In this document: positions 35,353 through 47,150 of the stretch, in pieces
Layout: every line of letters starts with the position of its first letter
Position numbering within the stretch: the stretch's first letter is position 1
DNA from: Brachionus manjavacas
Taxonomy: Eukaryota > Rotifera > Eurotatoria > Ploima > Brachionidae
Assembly: GCA_019054805.1 (NCBI GenBank)
Contig: JAHQIY010000032.1
Span: 186,001 to 250,000, forward strand
Direction of reading: 5' to 3'
DNA: 64,000 nucleotides
The notes under the pieces: model-generated
What the model saw: the letters and a program-made list of their open reading frames with translations, nothing else
Told to the model about the DNA's origin: nothing
The model's database searches: none
Translations under genes and position numbers: made by a program

Positions 35353-38300
35353 TTATTGTAAAATTTCTTTAAATTTAGAAATCATCTTTTCTTGCTCTTT
35401 TAGTTTCTCATCTTTTTCCACAATCAAATTTTTAAGATTTTGGATTTCCTTTTTTTTTTCTTCCAAAAGTTTTTGCAACTGTTCAATTACCTTAAAAATA
35501 AAATCATTAATTAATTATTAAACGCTACGAAAAAATTACTTGATTTTTTGTCATAAATAATTGACTATTTAATATTATATGTGCTGATGGTCTGTCATTT
35601 GGTTTTGCTGACAGCATTTTTTTTATAAAACCACACTATGACAAAAAATTAAAAAAATTAGACATATTATTTTTTCCAATATAAGAGATACATTTGGCTG
35701 ATCCATAAAAATAATGACTTAATTTCCAAATTTAAAAAATTCTCCAACTCTACAAACAGGAAATGAGATAGATAAATAGATAATTTTAGAACGGTGAACT
35801 CTCAGGGCTGTTCTGAAGCAAAGCCTTATACTACCTACATTTTTTTGTTGTGCGAAGAGGAGAGAGGCTCGGACACCCAGGAAAGAGAGAAAATGTGAAT
35901 AAAAGAAAATTAGAGAAAAATAAAAACAATTAGGAATCTCAAAAAGTTTTTTATTTAAATAAAGACAATTGCGACCTATTTTGTTCAATTAATCTTGTAA
36001 ACTCGTTTAAAAAATAAACTTGTAACTTGGATACTCAATTTAAAAATGAAAAATCAAATTCCTTAACTTTTCCAAAAATTAGGCAGGTTTTCTAATGAAA
36101 AACAGATAGCATAACAATGATTCGTAAAGAATGTTTCTACATTCCAAGATCCATAAAATTATCTTCCTATTAGCTTAACAAGTTTGAAAATTATTTCAAT
36201 AAAATTTTCAGCGAAAAAAATTCAACAACTACAAGACCAAGAAAAATTATCGAGAAAGTCCATAAAAAATAAAAAGGGAAACAGTCAAGAAGATCTGAGA
36301 GATTGAAGGTCACAGACACGTTTTAATAACTCCGAGTAATGATAAAGTATCGCAATAAAAGTTTATTTAGTTTAATTACCCTATTTCAATTTATGTCATT
36401 TTAACTTTCTTTTCATTTTATTTTACTTTATTTTTATTTAATAATACAAATGATAATTAGCTACTGCAGGAAACTTGCGGAAAAGTCTTAAACGGAAGAC
36501 TACTATGGTAGCTTTTACACCGTTTATAATTTTAATATTATTCTAAGTAATCACTATTTTTAAGCTTTTAAGTCATTATTTCTCTGGATCAAGAAAATAA
36601 GTAATAACTATACCACATCAATTAATTCATTTTCCATTTTTTGAGGTAGTTTTTGATCTCCTTTAAGCTCTTTAATTAAAGTTATCCGTTCCATTTCCGT
36701 GTTAAAAGGACAAAACAATTCAAAAAGTATAATTCCTAGGCTATAAATATCGGTCTTTAATTAGAATCTCTGATCATTTACAAATTATTAAGAATTTAAT
36801 TATTTACATACTTTTAAATCATAAATTTTTCTATTTAATTGTTCAGGTGATGCATACAAGGTCGTTCCAACTCCTTTTGTGTGATCAAAACTTTTTGAAG
36901 TTTTGTCTCTACCTTCTAATAATTAATATTTATTAATAATAAGCTTGCAGTGAACCAAATGTAATCTAAGCATTTCTGGAAAAATTTAATACATTATTCA
37001 ACAAAAAATAATATGTCAAGCAAGGCTAATGGGGTAAAAATTGTTCTCTATATCATTTTTTTAATTGACTTAAGATAATAATTAATAAAAGATAATGATT
37101 GAAATCCATGTTAGGTGAATAATAAAAATTTAATAATAAATGTATATTAATACTAACCAAATAATTTCAATTGTATTTGGGGTTGTGAAGTTCGTTCCAA
37201 TTCAGAAAAATTTGAAAAGCTTTTTACTAAAAGAGATAATTTAGTTCTGTAAAATGCTTTATTAAAATCAAATTTGCTTAATGCAATAAAATAAGTCTGC
37301 AGAACACTATGCAATTATTTGCATTTTGCACGCCATTAAAAAGTATTCAAATCTAGTGTGCAGTTTCATTGCAGAGTTTTTGCAGACATATACTTTCGGA
37401 TTAAGCAAAATTATTTAACCATTTAGCATTGTACAGAACAAAATTATTTCTTTTAGTAATAAAGTTATTCAAATTTTTCTGAATTGAAACGATCGAATAG
37501 AAATGAACTTCACAGCCCCATTGTATTTTTAGAGGAAAAAAATATTAGTATTCTAAGTAAATTAATTTAGAAAAGACTCTGCTTTCAAAATTTAAATATT
37601 TTAGCCTGAATTTTTAATATTAATCATCAGATTTGATTCTTTTTGTCTAAAAATTATTCTGAGGACAAATTTACACAGTAATAAATTAGCTAACTTTTAT
37701 ACAGAAAAAAATATTATGATCTAAAATTATAAAATATCCAATATTTATAAAATATAACAGCATTCAGGGTATGAAAACGTTTTAGAAAATAACTTTTCCA
37801 TTCTATTAACTCTCCTCACTTTGCAACCTTTTTGTAAATTTCTCATAAAGATAAGAAATTAACTGCTAATATTCCAAGATTAAAAAAAATTACTGTCATT
37901 TTTTGCATCTAGAATGTTTAAACATGCCAGACCAAAGTCCCCAATTTTTATTTGAAATGTGTCTATAATCATAAAAATATTTCCTGGTTTTAGATCTCTG
38001 TGAATGATGTCTTGAGAATGCAAATATTCAACTCCGCTAAGTATTTGTCTAAAAATGTTTAAATTTAGTTCCGAATTTATCGCTAAATCCTTGGCAAAAT
38101 AAGACTCATTTCTTGATTTTATCCATTCTTTTAAAGTGCAATCACACAACTTCATTTGTATGTATAAAACAATACTGTTTTTCAAATTAAATTCTTGTAA
38201 ATGTTCATTTTCATGATTGTAGTCATCTTCTGATGAACTTAAATGCTTATTTTTAGAATCAGTAAAATAGAATTCGTCAATATCTTTGGATTTATTCGAA

Positions 38301-39875
38301 TGAGAACTAAGTTCAAATTTTACATCAGACCAACTGTTCGATTCACTAAGATAATCAACAGAAGCGTTTCTATTATTTCGATTACATTTTGAATCATAAT
38401 CAAGCTCGATCCAAGAACTATTATAATTTACTATATTTTCATGATCAAGTGTAGCGAGTAGTTCAGTTTCGCGAATTACTTTTTGACAAAATGATTGATC
38501 TGTATTTTTGAAATGTATTTTTTTGATGGCATACATCTTTTGATCAATTATGTTCTTGGCTTTGTAAACCGAACCAAATCCACCAGAAGCTAATTTTTCG
38601 ATTTCTTCAAAATCAGTTTTATATCTTGATAAATTATAAAAATATTGGTTCGAAAATTTATTCGACAAATTTTCTTGTTTCTTTATTTTTGAAGAATTTA
38701 AATTTGATATCTGTTTACACTTATTTTGATTGTCGTTTTCATTAATAATAAAATTTGATATTGCTTTAGATCTTTTGTTAGTTAAATGTAATTGAGTCGG
38801 AATTGTTTTATTGAAAATTGCATGCAGAAACTTGAGATATTCAAATCGAATCGGACGAAAAAAATCTGACGTCAATATCGAGTCAAATAATCCTAGTTGA
38901 ACAAGTTGTTTACATATTTCTGAAAATAAATTCCACATTTAATACAAAACTTTAAAATGGCACATTGAAGTTTGGGATCAATATTAAAGGTTCAAAATAT
39001 AAAATTTTTTTAAATAAAAAAAATAATTTTGTTCAAAAGCAATTACTTGAAATGTTATGTCAATTTTTATTTTCAAATATAAATTTTAAAATATGCCTTT
39101 TTATTGAACTTTAATAGATTTAAGTTTTTTAATTTAATTTAATAAAAACTTCTAGAGGCAAAAAAAAAAAAATTACTCTTGGATTAATTTTTTTTTTTTG
39201 CCTACATCATAGAGAGAGTATCTTTAATCATAAAAATATTTCCTGGTTCAATGATTAAAGTTAATCATTGTTTTAGAATTTAAAATTTGTTAATTAGAAA
39301 ATAAAATAAATTTAATTTAAATGAATGAATGAACTATTCAAAATATTGATTGTTTTTGGTAAAATAAAATAGAGGTCAATCATTTTTATGATCGTAAAAT
39401 TTGATCTGAAACTTCAATTTTCCATTAAAAATTATTTAATTCATGTTTGCAGTAAAATTTCTATTTATTTCTTATTTACTGAAAAATAAGTTCTTGTCAC
39501 TTTTTATTTACTTATTTAAAAAATTTTATCCAATTTTTTTAAACTTGCATGTAATGCTTTTAACTTACCACTAAAATTACAATTGATTGATTTTTGTCTG
39601 TTCGAATTTAACAAATTACATATGTATTCAACCATTGCGATTAATAAAAAATTATTTGTGAAAATTTTCCTCTTTGAACTATTAATAATTTTTCTAAAAT
39701 AAATTGGACTCAAATTTTCGTAGTTTGTGCCATAATCCAAATCGCTCTTGACCAAATCTTTATTTTTATCAAGCTGACATATTTGTAGATTTTGATTTTC
39801 ATCATCTCTTGAAGAAAATTCAACTGAATCAGGCGTTTTACAAAGGATCAAATCTCTTTCTTCAAAATTACTCAT
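35353..39875 (-). CDS. EIF2AK1: eIF2-alpha kinase, HRI-like (EIF2AK1 type)
   Basis: Stress kinase that phosphorylates eIF2-alpha to lower translation; HRI responds to heme loss and mitochondrial stress. Six exons: 39875-39569, 38919-37894, 36915-36812, 36754-36614, 35635-35540, 35490-35353; 603 residues. The N-terminal region [20 protein letters not shown] and [15 protein letters not shown] aligns in order with the HRI N-lobe-preceding domain. Kinase motifs: [14 protein letters not shown] (Gly loop), YAIKKIHFK (Lys), [15 protein letters not shown], an acidic Ser-rich insert of about 80 residues typical of this family, [50 protein letters not shown] and NDRPSA. The C-terminus is a coiled coil ([20 protein letters not shown]), as in HRI. 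The intron after DFGLA holds a MITE; the next long intron holds a LINE tail. PERK and GCN2 lack this N-terminus and tail. Confidence 0.88.
36459..36513 (-). other. Solo LINE 3'-end structured tail inside a kinase intron
   Basis: AGCTAC...GTAGCT outer helix, AGTCTT/AAGACT second helix, and a weak GCAGG..CTTGC third helix, with AT-rich AATAATACAAATGATAATT on the 3' side (minus). No coding sequence of the element is attached, so this is either extreme 5' truncation or a small dependent element. Confidence 0.65.
37170..37528. mobile_element. Foldback MITE with 9-bp target duplication (copy 1)
   Basis: Element 37179-37519 (341 bp). Its left end GGGGTTGTGAAGTTCGTTCC and right end complementary GGGGCTGTGAAGTTCATTTC start long inverted arms of about 170 bp that pair along nearly the whole element (shared AATTCAGAAAAATTTGAA, GTTCTGTA, AATGCT, TTTGCTTAAT, TCTGCA). 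Flanks carry the direct repeat ATTGTATTT (37170-37178 and 37520-37528), a 9-bp target duplication characteristic of MULE elements. It lies in the intron after kinase exon 2. Confidence 0.88.
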
Positions 39876-41194
39876 TTGTCAATCAAAACTACTCAATAAA
39901 CAATTTTTTATTTCGATATTTTGTTTTTTTTTTCGATTTTGATTTCTTTTCCTAAATGAATCTAAAAATAAAAGCTATAAAAGAAAGCAAATCATTAATT
40001 TGTAGAGACTACTTAGTCGTCTTTGTTTCATCAAAAAAAATTATAGCCGTCTTAGCAAAACAAAAAAAACAAAAACTATTCACCCAAATCAAGTTTAGTA
40101 AATCCAAGAAATTACTCTCGGAAATTAATTAATTGTAAAACTAAATTAAATATTTATAATAAAACTTTAATTATCTTGTTTTGTAAGTTTACTATCAAAA
40201 AATTTAAATTTTTCACAATTTCGATATTTAAGTTCCATAGATTGAATGTTCCACCTTTAAGAAATAATAACAAAAAATTTAATATACAATATCATAAAAT
40301 TAATTAAAATTAAAAAATTTTAAATTTGAACAAAAGTTGATAAACCGGTCGTCTCCTGAATATTAAATTATTATAATAATAATATTTACTCATTCTCCAA
40401 TTTTTAATAGATTTAAATATTTTTTTTTCAATTAGCATAACTTAAAAATAAGTAAGAATTTCGAGAATAATTATTTTTATATTGAAAATATGTTTTTTGG
40501 CTGAGCTCCGAAAGTCTGTAATCAAACCTATCTTGAATTGTCGTACGGAAAAACTTTAAGAAAATTAAAAGCGTAAAAATTTTAAATTTTAGATTTAATT
40601 TAAAAACTTAAAATGAATCTCAATAAAGCTTTTGCTTAGATGTTTGTTATGACGAATTCAATATCTTTCTAATTTTCTATTGTAAACCAAAAGGAAAAAA
40701 ATAATTATGGCAACTTTTTAATATTCAAGATTGACTTATTTACTATTTCCTGTCAAAATATTTTAGATTTTTATCAAGAAGTTAATATTTAACAAATTTT
40801 AGACAAATGAATCTGCACAATCCTTTTTGGCTCTTAGTAAATCCCAAAAATTAGCTAAATGTTACTCTGTTATCACATTAATCTTTTTATTTGATAATCA
40901 TCTAAATAAACCATTTAAAAGAACTAAAAGAAAATTTCTCACATTTAGATTTATTGAAGATGAATTTAAGTTCAACTTAATTTAGGATTTTTAGTAAAAA
41001 GCCTGAATTCTAAATTTTCAAGATTTTTAGAACTCAAAAAATGCTAATTAAAATAAAGAAAATTCGATTTTGAACAGTGCTTCAATTTGTAATTTCTACT
41101 CCTAATCCAACATCTTTGTTATTATACGTATTATTCATTCACTTATTATATGGTATGGTATCTTATTATTTATCTTGTCATATACCAAAGTAAA
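39876..41194. other. Kinase 5' flank to COA1 3' flank
   Basis: AT-rich sequence without a recognisable gene or repeat with boundaries. The kinase promoter should lie at the left edge. Confidence 0.45.
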
Positions 41195-41622
41195 TTAAAA
41201 TTTAATACTAAAAGATTTCAAACTAATTTAATAAAAAGGAAGCAAAAAGCATTAATTCTCACATATCCTCAATCTTTAAAGCATAAACAAGCACATCAGC
41301 TGATGAATTTGTTCCGGTTATTGGAATTTTGACACTTGCTCTATCTTTATCTTGATAATTGAATGGGTCCGTTAAATCGATTTTATTCAATTTTATTGGT
41401 TCACCTAATCTTTCCATTGCAGGTTTATATCCCTTGACAAGATCAATAGCTTCTTTGTAATACGTCTGTTCATAAAAATTCCCTGTTTATAAAATTTTAT
41501 AATTGTTTAAGAAAATTTTCTAGAATTGATTTACTTTTGATTTTGTTCTGTAATAAAAAGGCCATTCCAGCAACTGAAAAAGAGAGCCCGATTGCAATTT
41601 TTCCAAGAGTTTTTATTTTCAT
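41195..41622 (-). CDS. COA1: Cytochrome c oxidase assembly factor 1 homologue (COA1-like)
   Basis: Small mitochondrial inner-membrane protein of the Tim21-like COA1 family, which assists early respiratory-complex assembly. Exon 1 gives MKIKTLGKIAIGLSFSVAGM and AFLLQNKIK, a basic N-terminus followed by one transmembrane segment, then a phase-1 intron. Exon 2 reads NFYEQTYYKEAIDLVKGYKP, AMERLGEPIKLNKIDLTD and ASVKIPITGTNSSADV, matching the family core (YY, ALE-LG-PI, KIPISG). A third small exon after a GTGAGA donor would add a short ending ILKSFSIKF-stop; this 3' end is the weakest part and the expected W-x-L-x-x-V block is not evident. Length about 115 residues, normal for the family. Confidence 0.75.
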
Positions 41623-41959
41623 TGCTATTTGAAAAATCTTTGATAGTTGCAATTTATTTAATTTTGTTTATAGTTAACAAAAATTATTATGTCTGTATTA
41701 AAAAAATTATGTATGAATCTTTTACTACCCTAAACGTAAAGTTTTTTTTTAATTCTATAAAAAATTCGATCATAAAAATGTTGTTTGGAAAAATTTATAA
41801 AAAAAGTGTTTATTTGATCAGTTTTAATTACTAATTTTTGAGTAAATTTACGTTAAAATGGTAAAATATTCAAAGCACAAAAAAAAACGATTTTTTGCCA
41901 TTGTTTAAAAATAAATTTTTTCCGGTCTTTTTTTTTCAAAATGAAAAAATTAAATTAAT

Positions 41960-42693
41960 TTGTTGCAAATTAAATTAATTTCAATGAGTGGTACTTCAAA
42001 TGTTGACAGTAATGGTCCGCATTTGTTGGACATCCCTGCATGGGTTGGTCTTAGTCAGGGAAGACAGGGCGAAGGCTCAAAAAAAATTTGCGACTATTTG
42101 TCAATTTTGGTCCCTACTATAGGCAAATTAGCTGAAAAAGTTCAACAATTGGAGAAAGAAAATTTAGAATTAAAGCAGAAAATGGCTGCTAGTCCTCAAG
42201 CTTCGGCTAGCAAATGGGAAAGTTTATTCGATAGAGGTAAAAAAGACAAATGCAAGGATGATATAGTTATTGTTGAAAAAATGTTTTCGGAAACAAAAGC
42301 TATAATATAGTAATGAGCGGTATATCTGTGCCATCAAACGAGAGTACTGAAGACCAGGACGGTGAGGATAAACAAATGGTTATTAAAGTATTAATGACAT
42401 TAGACGTACAAAATGTGAACGAAAAAGTAAAGTAGGTTTTTTGACGTGGCAGAGCTACGGATAAAAATAAATCACCATTAGTGGTTGAATTAAACGATAA
42501 AACAACTCAACAATTAATAATAGCTTCGGCAAAAAATCTTATAAAAAGTGAAAACTACAACGTATTCATATATCCGGATCTCACACGCCATGAAATCGAG
42601 GTTGAAAAAGAATTGAGAAGAAGACGTAATGAGGCAAATGGTAAACTTGAATTTGGTAATGGTAAAATGAGACATGGAAAAACACAAATATAG
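41960..42693 (+). pseudogene. LINE ORF1 (second element), broken
   Basis: The first part (41960-42310) reads MSGTSNVDSNGPHLLDIPAW, then a coiled coil LAEKVQQLEKENLELKQKMA and KWESLFDRGKKDKC; a frameshift follows. The second part (about 42310-42470) contains VMSGISVPSNESTEDQDGED; the third (42481-42693) LVVELNDKTTQQLIIASAKN and RHEIEVEKELRRRRNEANGK. Corresponding blocks (VVISGAGYSESEDTDKER, NLREERNRRNQELK) occur in ORF1 of the first LINE, so the two ORF1s share an order of coiled coil, acidic motif, RNA-binding-like region and basic Arg/Glu tail. Confidence 0.7.
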
Positions 42694-42779
42694 CGTTGAA
42701 TTCTATTGGGGTATTAGATATGGGAGGCTTTGTCGGATCAACAGGTCGACAAAGCGTATCATATCATCCCACTGAATTA

Positions 42780-43508
42780 ATCAGAATGAATAAAAACGGC
42801 AAAGGCTTATCATTAAGTTGTCTCATTTGTGTTAGTTTAAATGCAACGTCACTCGTTAACAAATGGGACGACTTCGTGTCATGGATCCAAGTGCAAGAGT
42901 TTCCACATATTGTGTTTGTCACTGAGACATGGTTTAATGAAAAGTCAACGAAAAATATGCCAAATTATACTTTGTTTCATAAGAACAGGGAGCAAATAAG
43001 AGGTGGTGGTGTTGCTATTTATGTAAGAAATGATTGTGATGTATACGAGGTGTTTGAGGATGGCATAAAAGATAATCTAGGAGAAATGGTATGGTGTAAA
43101 TTGGTAGTTGGATCTGAAACGTTACTTGTAGGTTGTATTTACATGCCTCCTTATTCGAAACATGATATAAACGAAAAGATAAACTCAGCTATTGGTAAGG
43201 CTAAAGCATTAGTGAATTCTGGTAAATATAGTGATTTGCTCATAGCCGGTGACTTCAACTATCCGAAAATAAGATGGGACTACTTGCATTGATTTGTTTC
43301 CGGAAGAAGTTTGGCGGGTTTGTTAAGTGCTAAATTTATTGAAACTTTTGAGGAAAATTTTCTGGTACAGCACGTAATGAATCCAACTTTTGGAGCCTCT
43401 ATACTGGATCTGGTGATCAGTCATAAGATAAATAGTATTAATAGTGTCCAAGTTGGTGCACCAGTAGACTCGTCGGACAAAAACAAACTTCACCACACTC
43501 TCTCATGA
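42780..43508 (+). pseudogene. LINE ORF2: endonuclease part (second element)
   Basis: LICVSLNATSLVNKWDDF, FPHIVFVTETWFNEK, GGGVAIYVRNDCDVYEV, VGCIYMPPYSK, DLLIAGDFNYPKIRWDYLH then a stop, NFLVQHVMNPTFGASILDLV and SSDKNKLHHTLS. These are the APE-type endonuclease blocks in order, including the E of TETW and the GDFN Asp/Asn. The final block shows SDK where SDH is usual, as in the first LINE (TEK). Confidence 0.85.
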
Positions 43509-43559
43509 AATTTCATACTAAAAAGTGAACCTATCAACAAGTCAATTGCTAAATTCAGA

Positions 43560-45600
43560 TATGATAAGGGAGCTTACCAGCCATGAACAAATTCATCGAC
43601 TGTTCTGTCTACGAGTCCACACTGTGGCAAACTAGTACAGATGTAGATGAACTTTGTTTGCATCTGGCAGTGCTTTATAATGCAGCCATGAACTCGTTTG
43701 TCCCAAAAGTGGTGGTATCTGCTGAAAAATCAGCCACCATGAAAAGTCCGAGATAGTTTAATAAGGAGTTAAAGGCATTAACTAAAACTAAATATAAAGC
43801 TTTCTTAAGCATGAAAATGAATCCCAAAGACAAGCAGAAAAGAGTCGATTTTAATAAGATTTTCGAGGTTAGAAAGGCAAGATTGAATCACGAAATTAAA
43901 ATAATTGAAGGATCTAAGAGAATACCAAAAGGCATATTTGCCTATACCAATGATCAAACCAGATGTAGAGAAAAAATTGATAGCAATGTCGACCTGGTAA
44001 TGGACAAAACGATGATCACCAATATCTTGAATTTTCAATTTCAGCAAGCATTCAGTAAAGATACTGGATAACCATTACCGGAGCTACCGAAGTTTTGCAC
44101 GGCTGAATGTCACATTGATTTAGATGTGTTTTCTGCCTCATATATTTACGGATATTTAACCAATTTGGATCAATTCAAAGTACCTGGAACCGATGGCATT
44201 CATCCATATGTTTTAAGTACATGTGCAAAATCATTTTCAGTATATTTTGAAAGAATTTTAAAAGCGTCTTTTCTAACTGGTATAGTGCCATAGGCTGGAA
44301 AGAGGCAAATATAACGCCATTATTCAAGAAAGGATGTAGAACCGAGCCGATAAACTACCGGCCAGTCTCCTTGACATCGCTGCAGAGCAAAGTTATGGTT
44401 CGATTCGTGATTTGATGATGGACCATTTAATTAAATTTAACTTGGTGGCAAGGGAGCAACATGGTTTCGTTCCGATGAAATCGTGTTTAACCAATCTGTT
44501 AGAGACAATCGACATAATAACGGAAGCTCTCAATCGAGGCTTTACTTCGGTAATGGTATTCATGGATTTTGCTAAAACCTTTGACAAAGTCTCACACAGA
44601 GCGTTGATCAAAAAAATTCAACTATATGGTTTCAGTGGTAGGCTGCTCATTTGGTTGAACAATTTTTTAATTAGCAGAAAGCAAAGGGTGGTTATTGGAG
44701 ACAAGTCTTCAGAATGGCTTGATGAATTAAGTGATGTGCCTCAAGCCTCAGTCTTAGGTCCTTTGCTTTTTGTAATTTTTATAAATGATATGTCTCAAGC
44801 AATCAAGACACTGTGCAAGCTTTTTGCCGATGATACAAAGCTTATTGGTGTTATTAGAAATCCATTGGATCTTACAACATTACAAGGTGACATACATCTC
44901 TCTGGTGAGATGGGCCGAGGACTGGATGATGGATTTTAATTTTGATAAGTGCGGCTATATGGTATTCAACAACAAATACTTTGATATTCATTTGAAAATG
45001 AATGGACTAGATATGTGTAAGACAGAAAATGAACGCGATTTAAGTATAATAATCAGTTCAAATCTGAAATGGAGTATGCAAGCTATGGTAGCGGCCAAAA
45101 GAGCTAATATGGTACTGTGACAATTATCTAAAGCGTTCAAGTCATGGTCAATTGGTACGTTCATGAAGCTTTACGTGACATTTGTTAGACCTCATCTCGA
45201 GTATGCTGTCGCTGCTTAGTGTCCGTACACAGAGAAGGACATTTTAGTTCTCGAGAAGGTCCAAATAAGAGCAACAAAATTGGTCAAGTCACTTAAGCAT
45301 TTACCATTTGAGCAGAGATTAAAGACATTGGGACTTCCTGAGCAAGAGAAGAGAGAGAGGAGATCTTGTCGAATATTTCAAGATAGTTAATGGTTTAACT
45401 CAAGTTAACTGGCACAATCCAAACAAACTTTGTTGAGCTGTTCTGGTCCAGCGGTGAGTATACGTGGGTACTAACACAGAATGTCCAAACAACTGACGAG
45501 AATCAACCAACATGAGCATTTCATTCTTAATAGGGTAGTAGACAACTGGAACAGACTGCCTTCTGAAGTAGTCTAAGCAAGTTCAAAAAATCTGTTTAAG
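43560..45600 (+). pseudogene. LINE ORF2: reverse transcriptase part (second element)
   Basis: KVPGTDGIHPYVLSTCAKSF, NYRPVSLTSLQSKVM, REQHGFVPMKSCLTNLLETI, VFMDFAKTFDKVSHRAL (first catalytic Asp), DVPQASVLGPLLFVIFINDM (usually VPQGS), CKLFADDTKLIGVIRNP (intact FADD), NFDKCGYMVFN, ERDLSIIISSNLKWSMQ, VRPHLEYAVAA and a C-terminal [10 protein letters not shown]. In contrast with the first LINE, the ADD box is intact here. Stops at about 43574, 44070, 44294, 44940 and 45118 break it. Confidence 0.85.
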
Positions 45601-45660
45601 AAAATGGTTAACGAAATCAGTACGTCACGATAGTCAAAAGAATATTCAGCACTGTCTGAA

Positions 45661-45717
45661 AGCTACTATAGCGTTCCCTTTATGGGTTTTCGTTTGGTGG
45701 GACAAACCACCGTAGCT
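45661..45717 (+). other. LINE 3'-end structured tail (second element)
   Basis: AGCTAC...GTAGCT outer helix; inner helices CCC/GGG (around TTCCCTTTATGGG) and GTTTG/CAAAC (GTTTGGTGGGACAAAC). It directly precedes the (ATT)n tail. The inner helices differ in sequence from copy 1 but keep the same order. Confidence 0.75.
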
Positions 45718-45765
45718 CATTAATATTATTATTATTATTATTATTAAAACTTCAGACACATCTTT

Positions 45766-47150
45766 ATTTAAAAAAAAATAATTTAAAATTTTTTCAATTA
45801 AATCAATTAGACTTTTTCTATTTTTTTGTTTTAATTAATTGATTTGTTTCCTCTTTCGCTATTTATCAATATCACAAAATCATTATTTCGTAAAATGTTA
45901 GAAATACTTTGAAAATTTAAAAAATATATAATAAATAAAAGCTAAAGATAAATGATTAATGTCTAAAAAAACAAGCTCACAATTTAGCATTTTTCAGACA
46001 TGTTTTAGCCCTTTTTTTTAAATCATTTTTCTGCCTAAAAAAAACCTATTTAGGTAAACAATATGCATTTAGATATGTATTTATTTTCAATAGTTTTGGA
46101 CAGCGAACAATTTTGAGAAAATTTGCAAGATTTAGCAGAAATTAGTTGAAACAAAAGTGAAAAGTGTATTACAAACAAATATTCAATTTTTGGTCTTTTT
46201 GTTTATAAATGAAAAATGAATGAAAAAAATAATGTTACTTTTAATAATAATAATATAAGTTCCAACAAGCTAGCAAGCTAGACTTGCGAAGATGGGAAAC
46301 AGTAGGATATCATCTATGGTAACTGTGATTTATTGATAAATAAATAAGTTAAAAATATGACAATCATATTTAGATAAACCTAATTTTTTTTAAACAGAAT
46401 CTTTAAGTATTTATTTCTTTATTTATTTAATTCATAGTTGTAAATGAGCTAGAGGTAGATTCCTTTTTTATCGTCTAAGTAAAGCTCGCTAAAATTTATT
46501 AAAATACCAGATGGTTTAATACACAAGACCGCAGATTCGATGAGCTTATTTGCTAACTATTTTCCAGAGCTTGCCATATTCAATATATTGTGTAAATTTT
46601 AATTTCGATTAAAATTATTCAAATAAATTTTTATTTAATTAAAAAAATAATTCATTTTAATGTTTTATTGCAAAGGATTCTTGAAGATAAAATTTATAAA
46701 ATTAAAAATATTTTGTCTTAATTAATTACAAAAATAAATAAAAAAAAAAAAAATTATTTAATTTGTAAAGGAATATGTTTAATTTCATGTTCTAAATAAT
46801 TCTATTTAATTAAATTAATCTAAAATGACTTAATTTTTATAAATAATCATTATCTTTCAAAATATTTGTAGGCTATCAGTGCAGATTTTGTAGGCTATCG
46901 GGTTAGCTTCGAAAATTAATTTTTGACAAAATAACCGATACAAATAAAAATTTTTGTAAAACAAGGGGATAGTGAAAAAGCTTAAGGAGTTTCATGAGAA
47001 AATCAATTCAATTTTTAAAGAGAGATTGATTTGTTTATTTTGTTCAACGAGCCATCCCTCGACTTACGATTCAGATTTCTATAGTTTTAGTTACAATTCA
47101 GACTTGTTTTTAAGTCACAGTTTTAAGTCTAAGTCACAAAAATTTAAGTA
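45766..47150. other. AT-rich DNA with another LINE tail
   Basis: No gene recognised. It contains the solo LINE tail at 46258-46324 and, at 47070-47160, irregular repeats of AAGTC(A). Confidence 0.4.
46258..46324 (-). other. Solo LINE 3'-end structured tail
   Basis: Starts next to (AAT)n at 46242-46256 and shows AGTT...AACT as outer helix, CAAG.../...CTTG and GATG/CATC inner helices, with the same tail words ATCTATGGT as in copy 1. No coding part is attached. Confidence 0.55.

Larger units (their letters stand above)
41930..45765 (+). mobile_element. Second LINE, near full length, decayed
   Basis: Plus-strand non-LTR element with the same plan as the 16-19.7 kb copy: ORF1 with a coiled coil, ORF2 endonuclease and RT, structured 3' end and an (ATT)n tail (45719-45748). 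GC is higher than the host but lower than in the first LINE, and nucleotide similarity is moderate, so it is a related subfamily rather than a recent sister. Multiple stops and frameshifts. It begins a few hundred bases upstream of the COA1 start, on the opposite strand. Confidence 0.88.

Noticed and set aside
35719..35988. 89-residue minus-strand frame inside the kinase intron region
   Set aside because: Lies in a long intron; no recognisable content, mixed composition.
41150..41332. Plus-strand frame opposite COA1
   Set aside because: Overlaps the COA1-like exon on the other strand and has no homology.
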